From: Coenobita brevimanus | Lineage: Eukaryota > Arthropoda > Malacostraca > Decapoda > Coenobitidae | Length of the DNA: 64,000 nt | NCBI GenBank assembly: GCA_032717465.1 | Contig: CM064632.1 | Span: 28,644,578-28,708,577, forward strand | Direction of reading: 5' to 3' | Shown: in pieces, positions 24,131 to 35,045 of the stretch | Layout of the letters: every line of letters begins with the position of its first letter | Position numbering within the stretch: the stretch's first letter is position 1 | Notes under the pieces: model-generated | What the model was told of the DNA's origin: nothing | Database searches by the model: none | What the model saw: the letters and a program-made list of their open reading frames with translations, nothing else | Translations under genes and position numbers: made by a program

Positions 24131-25249
24131 TAGTGGGTAATTAAGGCGCTCCAATCGGATTGAGCCTGTGTAGGTTTGTATCCAAGGAGTGGTTGGGGTT
24201 TATTGCTCACATAATGCCACTCAGGGATTATTTAATTGGCCACTTTCATTTTAAACGTCAGGACCAACTTGCCTAGCCCCGGCCTCCTATGCTCCTCATG
24301 GGGCAACACAGGATTGGATGATGGATGGATGGAAAAATAAAAGAAGCTAAGACACCATTTAGTTATGGTGTTAAAAAAAAAATAAAAGTTATGTCTTGGA
24401 AGAATCGATTTATAGTTAAAACTGTCTACCAACTTCAAGTCCAACGTTGTAGCTAAGGAGTTAACTTGATGAGATAAAATAATAAATTAGATGAAAAATT
24501 TAAAAGCATCCAGTAAACCTGTTCTGTTATAAAAGATGTATAAATCTGTACTAATCTGAAAGGCATCCCAGACTGGTAATAAGAAATGCTAAGTAGGTGA
24601 GGGATACGAAGTCAAATACGATATAGAAACTGATATGGGAAAAAGGTTAAGTAGACGAGAAAAAAAAAAAGCAATGGATCTCTTATATGGAAAATGCTGT
24701 AATACTTTGGAACGTATCCCCGAACGATACTGAAAAACCGCTTGCAAAATGGCCAACAAAAATGAAATGCGCCACACAAGTTGAGCAATGGAAAAATTTG
24801 TTACCTTCTCTAACTCATCCCTGGCTTGGTTAAAACTGGCTACCCATGTTTAACGCCTGCACAACCATGACCTTTCCTTCTTATGTTTGCTTTCCTCAGA
24901 CTTCAGCTTTGGAGAAACTTTGAGGACTGGAGGTCAGATGCTGCCTTCATTCACCCGTTTACCAGAAGAGGTCGACACAACGCTCAATAAAAGTGCTTTA
25001 AGACACCAACTATAAGCTAAAAAGAAAAAAAAAAGGCGTCTTCGAATTGAAAGGGTTAAACGTGGCAACTATAGTAAAGGGTTAAGAAGAAGATGATATA
25101 AATAACGCCAATAAAGTCTGCAGCCAGGATGCAACGAGCACAAAGTAGAGCAGGGAAAGAATCACAACATAAAACACGGGCGGCGCAATAGAGTTGATGG
25201 ACGGATTAAATTCCCAAATGATGCTATTACAGGCGGTTCATGTGAGCGT
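24131..25249. other. no gene seen; possible RTE 3' tail at ~24240-24330
   Basis: CCTCCTATGCTCCTCATGGG followed by GGATGATGGATGGATGG resembles an RTE-style 3' end with a short tandem tail, but no coding part is present. The remainder is AT-rich and featureless. Confidence 0.35.
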
Positions 25250-25450
25250 TTTCATTACAAAGAGGGAGGCAGGCAGGAGGGGTTCTTTTCTAAGAATAAC
25301 CTGGCAGCTCCGGTGCCCGGTTATGTAGAATACACGTCTCTCGAATCCCTCATCATCATCCATACGGAGTTTGGTGGACTGCAGCATAGAGGAAACTTCA
25401 GCCTGCAGTCCACCAGGTTTACGTTCAGATATGCCTGAGGAAACAACAAC
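25250..25450 (+). repeat. dispersed repeat DR-A, copy 4
   Basis: GGTGCCCGGTTATGTAGAAT, ACACGTCTCTCGAATCCC, GGTGGACTGCAGC...GCCTGCAGTCCACC and TTACGTTCAGATATGCCTGA, then CAA repeats. The central GTGGACTGCAG / CTGCAGTCCAC pair forms a hairpin-capable palindrome. Confidence 0.6.
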
Positions 25451-25670
25451 AAAACATCATCAACAACAACAGCAACAGCCCCTTTACTACGTTTTTTTAA
25501 GCTGAGCAAAATCGTCTGGCGGTAGTTAGTATTGGTTTATTTCAGCATTTTATTCATTCGCCGCGAGATGATTTTTATTTTTTTCACTGCTATTTAAATT
25601 AAAAGTGTAGAAAGAATATATGGAACAAGACGAGCACAGAGGGAGGTGAGAAAGAAGAAAAAAAAAGGTG

Positions 25671-25714
<44 letters not shown>
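25671..25714 (+). repeat. (AG)n microsatellite
   Basis: About 44 bp of AG with a GAAAGAG start. Confidence 0.95.
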
Positions 25715-25719
<5 letters not shown>

Positions 25720-25862
25720 GCATGATAGGAGGATAAAAGGAGAGGGAGACAGAGGAGATGTTACAGTAAGGAAGAATGGACAGGAAAGGGTTGTACAGTA
25801 AATATGGAGTGGGGGAAGCCGAAGAATAGGATACACGAGGTGCTTAGACATACAGACAGACG

Positions 25863-25865
<3 letters not shown>

Positions 25866-25921
<56 letters not shown>
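25866..25921 (+). repeat. (AG)n microsatellite
   Basis: About 55 bp perfect AG array. Confidence 0.97.
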
Positions 25922-25924
<3 letters not shown>

Positions 25925-26109
25925 TGGGAGGGGGGAGGGCCAGGGGAATAATATAGAAGTGGGGGAAAAGACGATGCAGGAAGGGAAAGGAGAGTGAGGA
26001 GGCTGAAGGGCCAATGAGAGAATAAAAACAAAAAGACGGGGAGACGCTGAAAAGAGAGAATAAAATATTGGTATGTGGAAAAGAGAAATACCTGAAAAGA
26101 GACCAGAAA

Positions 26110-26872
26110 AATGTTAGAGACGAAAGGAAGAATGATGATGATGAGAGGGAGAGCGGGAAGCAGAAGAGAGGGAAAGAGACGGAGGGCAAACTGGCAAGCC
26201 CACCTACTGATAAGAAGAGAGGGAAGGCAGGAAGGGGAGAGAGGTGAAGAGGAGGGAGGTAGTGGTTGGAAGGGAAGGGAGGGAATGAGGAGAGAGAAGG
26301 AGGGAAGGAAGGGAGAGAGGGAAGGAATGGAGGAAGGAAGGAAGGAAGGAAAGAGAGAGAGAGAGGGAAGGAAGAGAAGGGAGGGAGGGACGGAACGAAA
26401 GGAGGAGAGGGAGGGAACGAAGGGAAGAGAAGGAAGGATGGGAGGGGAGGGAGGGAAAGAAGGGAGGGGAGGGAGGGAACGAAAAGAGGGTAAGGAGGAA
26501 ACGAATGGAAAGGAGGAAGGGAACGAAATGAAGGGAGGGAGGGCAGGAAGGGAAGGAAAGGGAAGCGCAAGGAAGAGAGGGAAAGGGAAGGCAAGGCAAG
26601 GCAAGGCAAGGAAGGAAGGAAGGAAGGAAGGGAGGGAGGAAGGGGGAGGGAGGGAGGGAGGAAAGAGAGGGAAGGAGAGAACGAAGGGAAGGGAGGGAAG
26701 GAACGAAGGGAAGGAAGGATAGGGAAGGCGGGAAGTATGGAAAGAAGGGAGGGGAAGGAAGGAAGGAAGGAAAGAAGGAGGGGAGGGAGGAGAGGGAGGG
26801 AAGGGAAGGAAAGGAGGGAGGGAAGGAAGGATGGGAAGGGAGGACAGGTAAGGAGGGAAAGGAAAGGTATGC
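26110..26872 (+). repeat. polypurine tract of GGAA/GGGA repeats
   Basis: About 760 bp that is almost entirely purine on the plus strand, built of GGAAGGAAGG, GGGAGGGAGG and GAACGAAGGGAA words. The long minus-strand frames (Ser/Pro/Phe/Leu only) and plus-strand frames (Gly/Glu/Arg/Lys only) are compositional artefacts. Such tracts can form triplex DNA. Confidence 0.93.
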
Positions 26873-28027
26873 AAACAGTTCCCTCAGACACGAAGGCCCG
26901 CTGACGTCCACAAGTCCTCACACATCACTCTTGTAACTCAGACAATCTCTTTTCACGCGATGATTTTGACATGAGAATCGGAAATGTAATACAAATATGA
27001 TTCTTTATCCAAAAATCTTGGCGCTGTCTGAACTGCTGTCGTAAGGAACACACAGCTTAACTGGTAATACAACGTCCCTCTTAAACAAACCACATTATGA
27101 ATGAGAATTTCTCAGTTTAGCCAGCTGCAGGTATGACTTCAACCTACACATAATGAGGCAATACTGCAACATACTGAGTGTCTCATTTTGTCTTCCATCG
27201 ACGTCCTTCGTCCTTAAGTCTTTCACTGGGAAAAAGTTTCTCTCAAGAGAATAATATCGTTTCGTGATAGCCCCCCCCCAAAAAAAAAAAAAAAGTTAAA
27301 TATGCCTCACCCACTGAAAGAAATATGTTACCTAATTTCAACGATCAGGATTTTCTAGTTTTTAAAGTAGCAGTACACCAGATTTGATTCTGATCTATTT
27401 AAGATTTCATTATTTTTCTAGTTTCATTAACTGTTTAATTGAATCGCGACTTCGGCCGCGATTCACTTTCTACAGTCACTAATTTTACTTGACGTATCTT
27501 GAAAATAAATACTAAATCATAGTACCAACATTTTTTGTTGCTTTTGCGAAATGTGGTGACTGAATTCCGTACAGTTTTTCGATTTTTCTTCAAATTTGGT
27601 TTGTAGGTAACTTACCTTATCCAACAACATATTTTTGCGGGCGATTAGCCTTCGGCCTCCGAATGCTTTTGTTTCATACAAACAAGCTATATATTCCCAA
27701 AACAATTGCAGGATCCAAAATTCATATCCAACACTGCAACTCCCTGTAATTCTTCACGTACTTCCAAGCCTCTGTTAAAGATTACATTGATTTGGTGCTA
27801 CATGCTACCATATATATTTTTTTTGTGGATATTAAAAAAAATGGATTTGATACTCCATACTACCATCATTTTCTGTGATAATTTCTTTAAATTACTTGAC
27901 TGTTACTTGGTACGACAATTTTCTGTTGGCATTTCTAACATTGTCAAATTGTTACTTGAAACCATAATTTTTCGTGGAAATTTTTAATACTGACCACTTT
28001 ATTACTGTCTACCATCATTTTCTGATG
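26873..28027. other. no gene seen
   Basis: AT-rich non-coding sequence. Around 27780-27990 there are four loosely related lines ending CTACCATCATTTTCTGTG / ACCATAATTTTTCGTG at about 60-70-bp spacing, an old tandem duplication at best. Confidence 0.45.
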
Positions 28028-28173
28028 ATCAAGTGAAGGTGTCCACGGGGTGGAACGCTGAATTGCGCCTGAAGGCCAAAGGGAAAGCACTATACCATGA
28101 CTAAAGATCTGCAGTTTTCCCTTTGGTCTTCGGGCGTGATTTCGCATTCCACCCCGTTGACACCTTCACCTGA
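28028..28173. repeat. imperfect inverted repeat, 59-bp arms, 28-bp loop
   Basis: The left arm 28028-28086 (ATCAAGTGAAGGTGTCCACG...CCAAAGGGAAA) pairs with the right arm 28115-28173 (TTTCCCTTTGG...ACCTTCACCTGAT) with about eight mismatches and a small indel. The loop is 28087-28114. No flanking target duplication is obvious. It may be a hairpin-type MITE core or a snapback duplication. Confidence 0.8.
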
Positions 28174-29510
28174 TGTTTGGTTTCTCAGTCATTTGTCAGG
28201 GTTCAGTGCCATCCAGTACCCAGACAAATTAGCAATTTCCATTAATTTTACATCTGCAAATATTTCACATTTTCCATTAGGGTCTAGAAGTGCAAGCTGT
28301 GTAGTTCAAAACGTTGGCAGTTATACATTTCACTGTGAAGACCTTGGTTCTGTTGTTCCATTGAAATTGCCATATACTCGCTCCAGCCCAGTAGCTGAAG
28401 AATTATCCATTTGGTTAGCTATCGCAGTGTTCGTCGGTCCTATTGTTCAGTCTTATTACAAAACGAAACACAGAAATAACTGTATAATAATTCAACAGTA
28501 TGAATAACGAGCAGTAGTGAAACTTGTAAAGTTATGTTATTTATTATTTACCGAATTATTGGTTCATTCATACTTGTGCTAATTGAATGGCGTATCATGG
28601 AATCCTAATGGAAATACATCCATAACATATCTGCAAAAAATGGTGTATGTCGAAGATACGAGAGTCAATATACTGTGCAAGCTGCCATTAAAGCAATACC
28701 TGACACTTCCATATATCATTCTCCACCTTCACCACACACAAATCCTCGCCCCTCACCCTCCCTCCTTTCTCACCCCTCTGCCTCATCTTGACGGGTTCAT
28801 TTGCCTGTCTCATCACTTCGTACAGTCTTCAGACGCTATAAATACTCTTATGTTTCCATTCGTACCTTACAAAGGAAGAAACAATGTCGTATTCAGTCAG
28901 TCACTGACAATTATATTGATTTTTACCCTATCCTTTACGCAAAAGTGGATTTTTGTGTGTGCGTGTGTCCTAATTTGGGCATAGACCACGCTGCCTCTTG
29001 CCTGGGGTGCAGCAGTTTTACGTGTCACACACCGATCACCTTTTACGACCGCGGGATTTTAATATTTCTGGTGTCCAAATTTTTTATGATATAAATCATT
29101 TATTACCATAAATTTTGGTAGGTTTGTATAACCTGCCTGTCGATTCATCGAAGTGCGAAACTATCCCTGCATGGTGTAAGAGATGGCATGTCAGCAGAAG
29201 TTCAAAGAATCTCTGAGGCAAAATCATACAAAATAAGTATGGTTGCAATCAAGCGCACAATTCACTAGAACCTGTAGCACTGACCACACAAGCTGTTGTT
29301 CCTTTCCCCCACACTAAGTTACTGAAAACAACTCCCCGCCTCGAACCATATGCTCGCGATATCCCTTTAAGCTATACCCCCCTCCACACGATAGCGCAAA
29401 CGAAATATTATTTTGTTCGAAGAGTGCCTGTCTTTGTGTGGGTATATCTGTCTGTATGTGTGTGCGGGTGTCTGTGTGTGTGTGAGTGTCTGTGTTTGCG
29501 CGTGTCTGCA
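28174..29510. other. no gene recognised; possible SINE-1 fragment at 28960-29030
   Basis: A 136-codon plus-strand frame at 28097-28507 overlaps the inverted repeat and shows no recognisable domain. 28965-29020 (GTGTCCTAATTTGGGCATAG...GGTGCAGCAG) resembles the 3' part of SINE-1 in minus orientation. Confidence 0.4.
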
Positions 29511-29513
29511 TAT

Positions 29514-29518
<5 letters not shown>

Positions 29519-29581
<63 letters not shown>

Positions 29582-29608
29582 CTTAGTGTTTGTGTCTTAC
29601 CGTCTCAG

Positions 29609-29653
<45 letters not shown>

Positions 29654-29680
29654 CTTAGTGTTTGTGTCTTACCGTCTCAG

Positions 29681-29751
<71 letters not shown>
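29519..29751 (+). repeat. (GT)n array in three blocks with a duplicated spacer
   Basis: GT blocks at 29519-29579, 29616-29650 and 29687-29751 are separated by two identical 36-bp spacers (TTCTTAGTGTTTGTGTCTTA...CAGTTTCTG at 29580 and 29651). The identical spacers show one spacer-plus-array unit duplicated recently. Confidence 0.95.
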
Positions 29752-29754
<3 letters not shown>

Positions 29755-30665
29755 GAGTCAGGTGGGTGGGTGGGTGGGTGGATGAGGTTAGATTGGTTGG
29801 TGTGATACTTCGGTGCATCGCCAAGATGGGTGGGCAGGATGGTTGATAAGGGTCGGGTGGGTTGGTTGGATGGCATCTGTGGAGTGGCTTGGGATATGTT
29901 GTAGGGGTAGATGGGTTGGTGAGTGGATGCGTTGAGTGGGTTGGGTTTGTGAGTGGCTGGATTTGTGTGTGGTCGGGGAGGTATCGGTAAGTTAGGTTTG
30001 CATGATGGATGACTTTGGTAGATGAGTGGGGTTCGAATGGGTGGGTTGGATGGTAGGGTGAATGGGGTTGGGAAAGATGGGTGATTGGACATGTGGATGG
30101 GCGAGTGGGTCGGTGGGAGGAGTGGATGGATGGGATGGGTGGGTTCCTAGGGTGGGATAATTGGATGGGTGGATATGATGGATGACACTGTTAGGTGATC
30201 AGGATGGTTGGCATACGTGGGGAGGGAGGGTGAGTAGCCGGGGTCGGTGGGCAAGATGGGTCGTCGGAAAGTGTGGGCAGAGTGGGTCGCCAGGGTGAGT
30301 GGGCACGGTGGGTCGACAGGGTGGCTGAAAAGATTGCGTGGCCGTGGTGCTCTGGGTGGGTATTTGGGTTGGTGGGTTGGGTGGCTGGATGGGTTCAGGG
30401 TGGGTAGATGGGTGGGTGGATGTGTTGGGTGGCATTGTTAGGTGGGCATGGTGGGTGACATTCGTGGGTGGGCAGAGTGGATGGGCGAAATCGGTGGGCT
30501 GGGTGGGTCGCCTAGGTGGCTGGGAATGATCTGTGGCTGGGCTGGGGTCGTTGATTTGTGTTGGATGAGCTGAGTGGGCAGGTGGCTGAGTGGGTGGGTG
30601 GATGAGTGGGTAGTTGGGTGAGTGGGTAGCTGAATGAGTGGGTGGGTGGATATGTGGATCCCCAG
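29755..30665 (+). repeat. GGGT/GGAT-rich degenerate minisatellite
   Basis: About 900 bp of GGTGGGTGG, GGGTTGGTTGGATGG and GTGGGTCGG words. It begins with five consecutive GGGT-type runs at 29763-29782, which meets the four-tract guanine-quadruplex pattern; further such runs occur throughout. Frames on either strand are compositional. Confidence 0.9.
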
Positions 30666-31500
30666 ATGACAAGGCAGGAGAGGGACTTATATGGCAAGTA
30701 AGCATATAACTCGCCGCTGTTACTTGGCTTTCATGATATCGTTTAGAAGAAGTTGGATAAACTTTTGGACACCAAACTGTGCAGTGGGGTGACTCTAGTG
30801 AAATCTGCTAAAACTTCAATATAATGACCTATCATGGAACTGAAGGTGGATTTGTGCACCTAATAATAAACCTAAAAGTAGGATAAATGAAAGTAATACT
30901 AAATGCGGCAAGATATGCGAGTGAGTGAAGCTTCAGATATCCGATCCATCCACCTAACACATCAATGGTTTGGTGGGGGTAAGGAGGGGGAGTTGGGGGA
31001 ATGGACGTGTACGATTAACTTGCCCTCTAGTGATAGATTACCTTGTCCCTTTATTAGTGTTCATAACTGTAAATTCACGTTCACCTCCTCTCACACCAAA
31101 ATCAGGGAGCAGCGGCCCGTGTCCTCAGGGTAGCAATTACTTGGCTACCTTCCTTGGTCTCTGACAGGAGGTTCCCGCTTCCTCTCACCCCACGTTTCTC
31201 CCTGTGAGGGTGAGTGTTACAGCTTCTCTTCTCTTGGGGGCTTGTCATGAGGAACTATGGCCCCATCCCTGGGTGACGAACCCCGGGTTGTCCCCTTTGG
31301 GCCATGGAGAGGAGGGATGCACAGAATCGCCTTCTCCCTCACCCTCCGTCTTTTATCGCTGCCCTCTCCCCTTCTTAGGTAGAGAGTTTTTCCTTGGCCG
31401 GACCCGTTGGCTTCCAGTTCTCACGGGAGTAAGGTTCCTTCCTAACTGTGGGGGCTCACACAAATCTACCTGGAGATCCTTAGAGGCTGATCTCTTGGGA
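30666..31500. other. unrecognised sequence, partly GC-rich
   Basis: 31160-31500 is more GC-rich and has a 99-codon open frame (31204-31503) with no domain I know. It could be an untranslated part of a transposon. I cannot support a gene. Confidence 0.4.
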
Positions 31501-31869
31501 TGAAGAAGGGCTTGGCATTACCTTCATTGAGGAGCTAAATATTAATTGAATGTATCCAAGGGGAACACGCCTGATGGGAGAGGGCAACTTGAGATCGGCT
31601 GACCTAACCAAGTGTTGCAGATATTCCAAAACCACCACATGGCTGAGTACCGCCGAGCAATAGGACACCTGAGGGGCAGAGAAATCTTACCAGGGGTCAG
31701 GGCGGCTCGTTCGTGACATACCCGCGACAAGAAACATCAGGGGAAAGGAGGGATCTGGAGGGGGAAGGGGAGGGGAACAGTGTGGGATCCAGACTGGATT
31801 TGAGGAGGACTTTAGGATTCCAGTGTGTATGTCAGGGTGACAAGTTGAGTGAGGGAAAAGAAGGGAAAC

Positions 31870-31872
<3 letters not shown>

Positions 31873-31958
<86 letters not shown>
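31873..31958 (+). repeat. (AT)43 microsatellite
   Basis: 86-bp AT array followed by TTATACCGGTACC. Confidence 0.97.
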
Positions 31959-31963
<5 letters not shown>

Positions 31964-31979
31964 CCGGTACCTATACATA

Positions 31980-32510
31980 TACGGACCAGGGAGACAACGA
32001 GAGGAGGAAGGATAGATGGTTGAGTGTGTGGGTGTACCTTGTGTGTGGATGTTAGAGGGAAGGAGGGTGGTATGTGAGGGAGGAAGGGAGGAAGGGTATG
32101 GAGGAGAGAGTGACGGTTAGTGGAGTGTGAGAGAACCAGGCAGGATGGTGTATGAGGAAGGGAAAAATAGTATGAGGGAAGGAGGGTGATGAGTGAAGAG
32201 AGGAGGGAGGTGGGATGTGCACGGGAGGATGGGTGGATGAGGTGGAAGAGAGAGAGGGTGGGGTGTGAGGTAGTATAGGGTGGAGAGTAAGGGAGGAGGG
32301 GAGGGAGGGCGAAGTATGAGGGAGGTAGAGTATGGTGCAAGGCAAGGTAGAATATGGAGAAGATAAGGTAAGGTGCAAGGGAGGGAGAGTGGGTAGAGTA
32401 TAAAGGAGATAGAGTAAGGTCCAAAGGAGGCAGGGAGGATTGGGAGTGCAGGAGGCTACAGTGTGAAGTGTGACGTAGGGCAAGAAAGGTGTTTGGGTGG
32501 GGGGGATGGA
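31980..32510 (+). repeat. G/A-rich degenerate repeat block
   Basis: GGGAGGAAGGGAGGAAGGG, GGTAGAGTATGGTGCAAGGC and related words recur irregularly, with GT admixture. The long minus-strand Ser/Leu/Pro frame is an artefact. Confidence 0.75.
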
Positions 32511-32659
32511 AACAAGACCTGACTCTACTCGCTGTGATGAAAGACAATCGCATCCGCTAATTCTGTTGACGTCGGTGCTGGATCCCTCTCAGTCTGTCTT
32601 AGCAAGAGCATTGGATTCAGTTTCTTCTCCGAGGTTAGATTGCCTTTCTGCCGAGGATG

Positions 32660-32790
32660 TACCGGAGGCTTAAGGTTACATAGGTGAGGCTGGGTTAGGT
32701 TACCTTAGGTGAGGTTAATGTTATTTAAGCTTGCGTAGGATAGGTTAGGTTAAATTAAGTTAGATTGGGTTAAGCTGGGTTAGCTTCAGT
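32660..32790 (+). repeat. degenerate TTAGG/TTAGGT-like repeats
   Basis: GGTTAGGTTACC, GGATAGGTTAGGTT and GGGTTAAGCTGGGTTAG words occur in a 130-bp patch. The canonical arthropod telomere unit is TTAGG; this resembles a decayed interstitial version. Confidence 0.45.
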
Positions 32791-33065
32791 GGGAATGGGG
32801 ATAGTTACAAAACAATAGGGTGGTTTACATTAAAGTAGAGTAAAATACTGTGTGTTAGTTTTGGTTTGGTTTGTATGACTTGATAGACCATTGTTAGTGT
32901 GGGTACTAGTTACTGTAGCGGAGGGGAATCGCTGCCGGGTCTGCCCATTCATATACAATTATTACGATAAAAACAAACACAGCGGTGTCACATTTCACCA
33001 AACACACCACCCGATGTACTCGTTAGAAGTGGAGGTAACTTTACAGGGGTCTTCTTTGGAAGGGC

Positions 33066-33535
33066 TTTGCACACACAACTCTTCCAAATAGGGTGGAGTC
33101 AAAGGCTTTTCGTCTTATCACCTCCCCTCTTCTTACTGACTCCCATCAACCTCTCTAGACCTTCGCCACACTGTTGCATCTCTGTCTCTTTACTGTAGCT
33201 ATTTCAGTGATCGGTGCTCTTCTGACCTGTCTGCTTACATCTCCCCTCCATCACGGCGGACTCGCAGCAACCGTCTGGCAGTAGACCGTCTCCTCTTTTC
33301 TGTCCAGCTCTCTAATGCAAGAGCTAACCAGTACTTTTAGTCGTCATGTATGCAACAAGTCAACTCTGTAACTGTCTTCCTCTGTTTATACAGTATTTCC
33401 CTCTGCGTATGACCCCCCAGTCTTCTAAATGCAATGTTTTCAGATACCTTGAACGGATCTTGAATTTGGGCCCCTACTTTATTTTTTTTAACAGATTTAT
33501 GGGCTTCTAGCCCTTGGTTCTTTCTTCTCCCCCTT
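33066..33535 (+). mobile_element. CR1-like LINE family B, decayed 3' end copy
   Basis: Aligns with the 3' ~470 bp of the element at 54272-57690, beginning at ATAGGGTGGAGTCAAAGGC and ending at GGGCTTCTAGCCCTTGGTTC. It holds the RT thumb codons (CTATTTCAGTGATCGGTGCT, ACATCTCCCCTCCA) with frameshifts and substitutions. It is older than the copy at 11889. Confidence 0.8.
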
Positions 33536-34164
33536 CCCTCCAAGGAAAAAAAATGATATCCCTTCAGATCCAGATCCTATTGTCTGGAGGTTGCAAGAAT
33601 TAGCCAATAAAAGACGTCGTGAGAGTAAAAGTCTTAACGATGAAATAAATCACCGTACTTTTTACCCCTTACTGGAGCCACTCTGGAACCTCGGGACAGT
33701 GGAAGAATGTGTGATTTCATTTCTAACCCTTCAGGGGAATTTCATACTTGGGACTCCAGTCATTTCCTGCCCACTAAAGGATTACCAATAACTGCGTCCT
33801 TTATACTTACGGCTTTAACTGCCTCGCAACTCATGATGGAGCACTATTGGAATTGGGGGACTATGCACGCCATAATTTTTATTCAGTGTTGGGGCGGTAA
33901 TGATGGTGGTGGTGGACGGTCAGACAAACAGCAGACGGAAGCTACAGGGCTTGGTTCATACCTAGAGTTAACAGCCACATACACCTTAGCTACACCTACA
34001 CCTATGAGGCGACCATCATCTTTTCGCTTGATGTAGTGCTGCCGACCACTTCTTTCAACTTTATCATATTTTCTCTGCGTCTGTCGTCCTCTTTTCTTAT
34101 TTCTCCCTTTCATTCCTGTCATATTTTATTAATCTTGTTTCCACTTCAGGTGCCTCTTCACTGA
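33536..34164. other. no gene seen
   Basis: Unique non-coding sequence. 33883-34122 is open on the minus strand (Arg/Lys-rich) without a domain. Confidence 0.4.
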
Positions 34165-34232
34165 TTGACAAGCCTAATGGTTTCCTTTAACCCAGAAAAC
34201 TATTTACAACGCTGGGTGCTAACCATATAACC
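34165..34232 (+). repeat. short dispersed repeat, copy 2 of 2
   Basis: Partner of 24058-24130; shares GCTGGGTG-TAACCATATAA. Confidence 0.55.
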
Positions 34233-34550
34233 AGATGACTGGGTGATGTTAAGTATGATTTGGCACCCCTTCCCCCCACCTACACATTAGCTACCCTTAC
34301 ACCCACATCATCACCATACATGTAGTCGCTCACACGTACTTCTATATCCCTTATTGGCGCCAAACCACCCGCACCCCACACCCATGCCTACTCATCCACC
34401 TTGGCCATACCATTCATATCCACACATACAACCACATCCACACCCTCCCTCGTCCCACACCCTTGCACACACCCACATCATCACGCCACATAACCACACA
34501 CACCCGCACTCGTCACACCGGTCTTACCTACAAGAGCGCGCGCGCACACA

Positions 34551-34659
<109 letters not shown>

Positions 34660-34982
34660 CCCTTCTTCACTCCTGTTGTAAGGGCAATGCAATTATCACG
34701 TTGTAAGAAATTGTTGCTGAAGAAAAGTCTTCCCAACTGCAGGCAAGGGGAGAGTGGGTTATTACAAACCCTCCAGTAAATGATGGTTATGCCTCAGTAC
34801 ACTTCAATATTTATTCGTAATTTTTAAAACAAGGGAGCGTCGGTCTGTTTAAGGGTGAGTTGGGGTTCTGTTTTAGGCGACATTGGAAACTTCAGAACAC
34901 CTTTTTTTTCTTAGCAATGCATTACACCCACGCACGGAAAGTAGGAGGGGGTGTTATGTTCTGCCGAACTTTGTTTTACTCG

Positions 34983-34983
<1 letters not shown>

Positions 34984-35042
<59 letters not shown>
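34984..35042 (+). repeat. (TG)n microsatellite
   Basis: 59 bp perfect TG, at the border of the AGGTCA-rich repeat. Confidence 0.97.

Positions 35043-35045
<3 letters not shown>

Noticed and set aside
25594..26921. Minus-strand frames of 426 and 386 codons
   Set aside because: They translate a polypurine tract into Ser/Pro/Leu/Phe repeats in all frames at once; compositional artefacts.
28097..28507. 136-codon plus-strand frame
   Set aside because: Starts inside an inverted repeat, no recognisable domain, AT-rich composition like its surroundings.
29424..30705. Cys-Val and Thr/His/Pro frames
   Set aside because: Produced by GT and GGGT repeats; no domains.
31204..31503. 99-codon plus-strand frame in a GC-richer patch
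   Set aside because: No domain or repeat partner recognised; kept only as unrecognised sequence.
32660..32790. True telomere end
   Set aside because: Repeats are short, degenerate and internal, with ordinary sequence on both sides.
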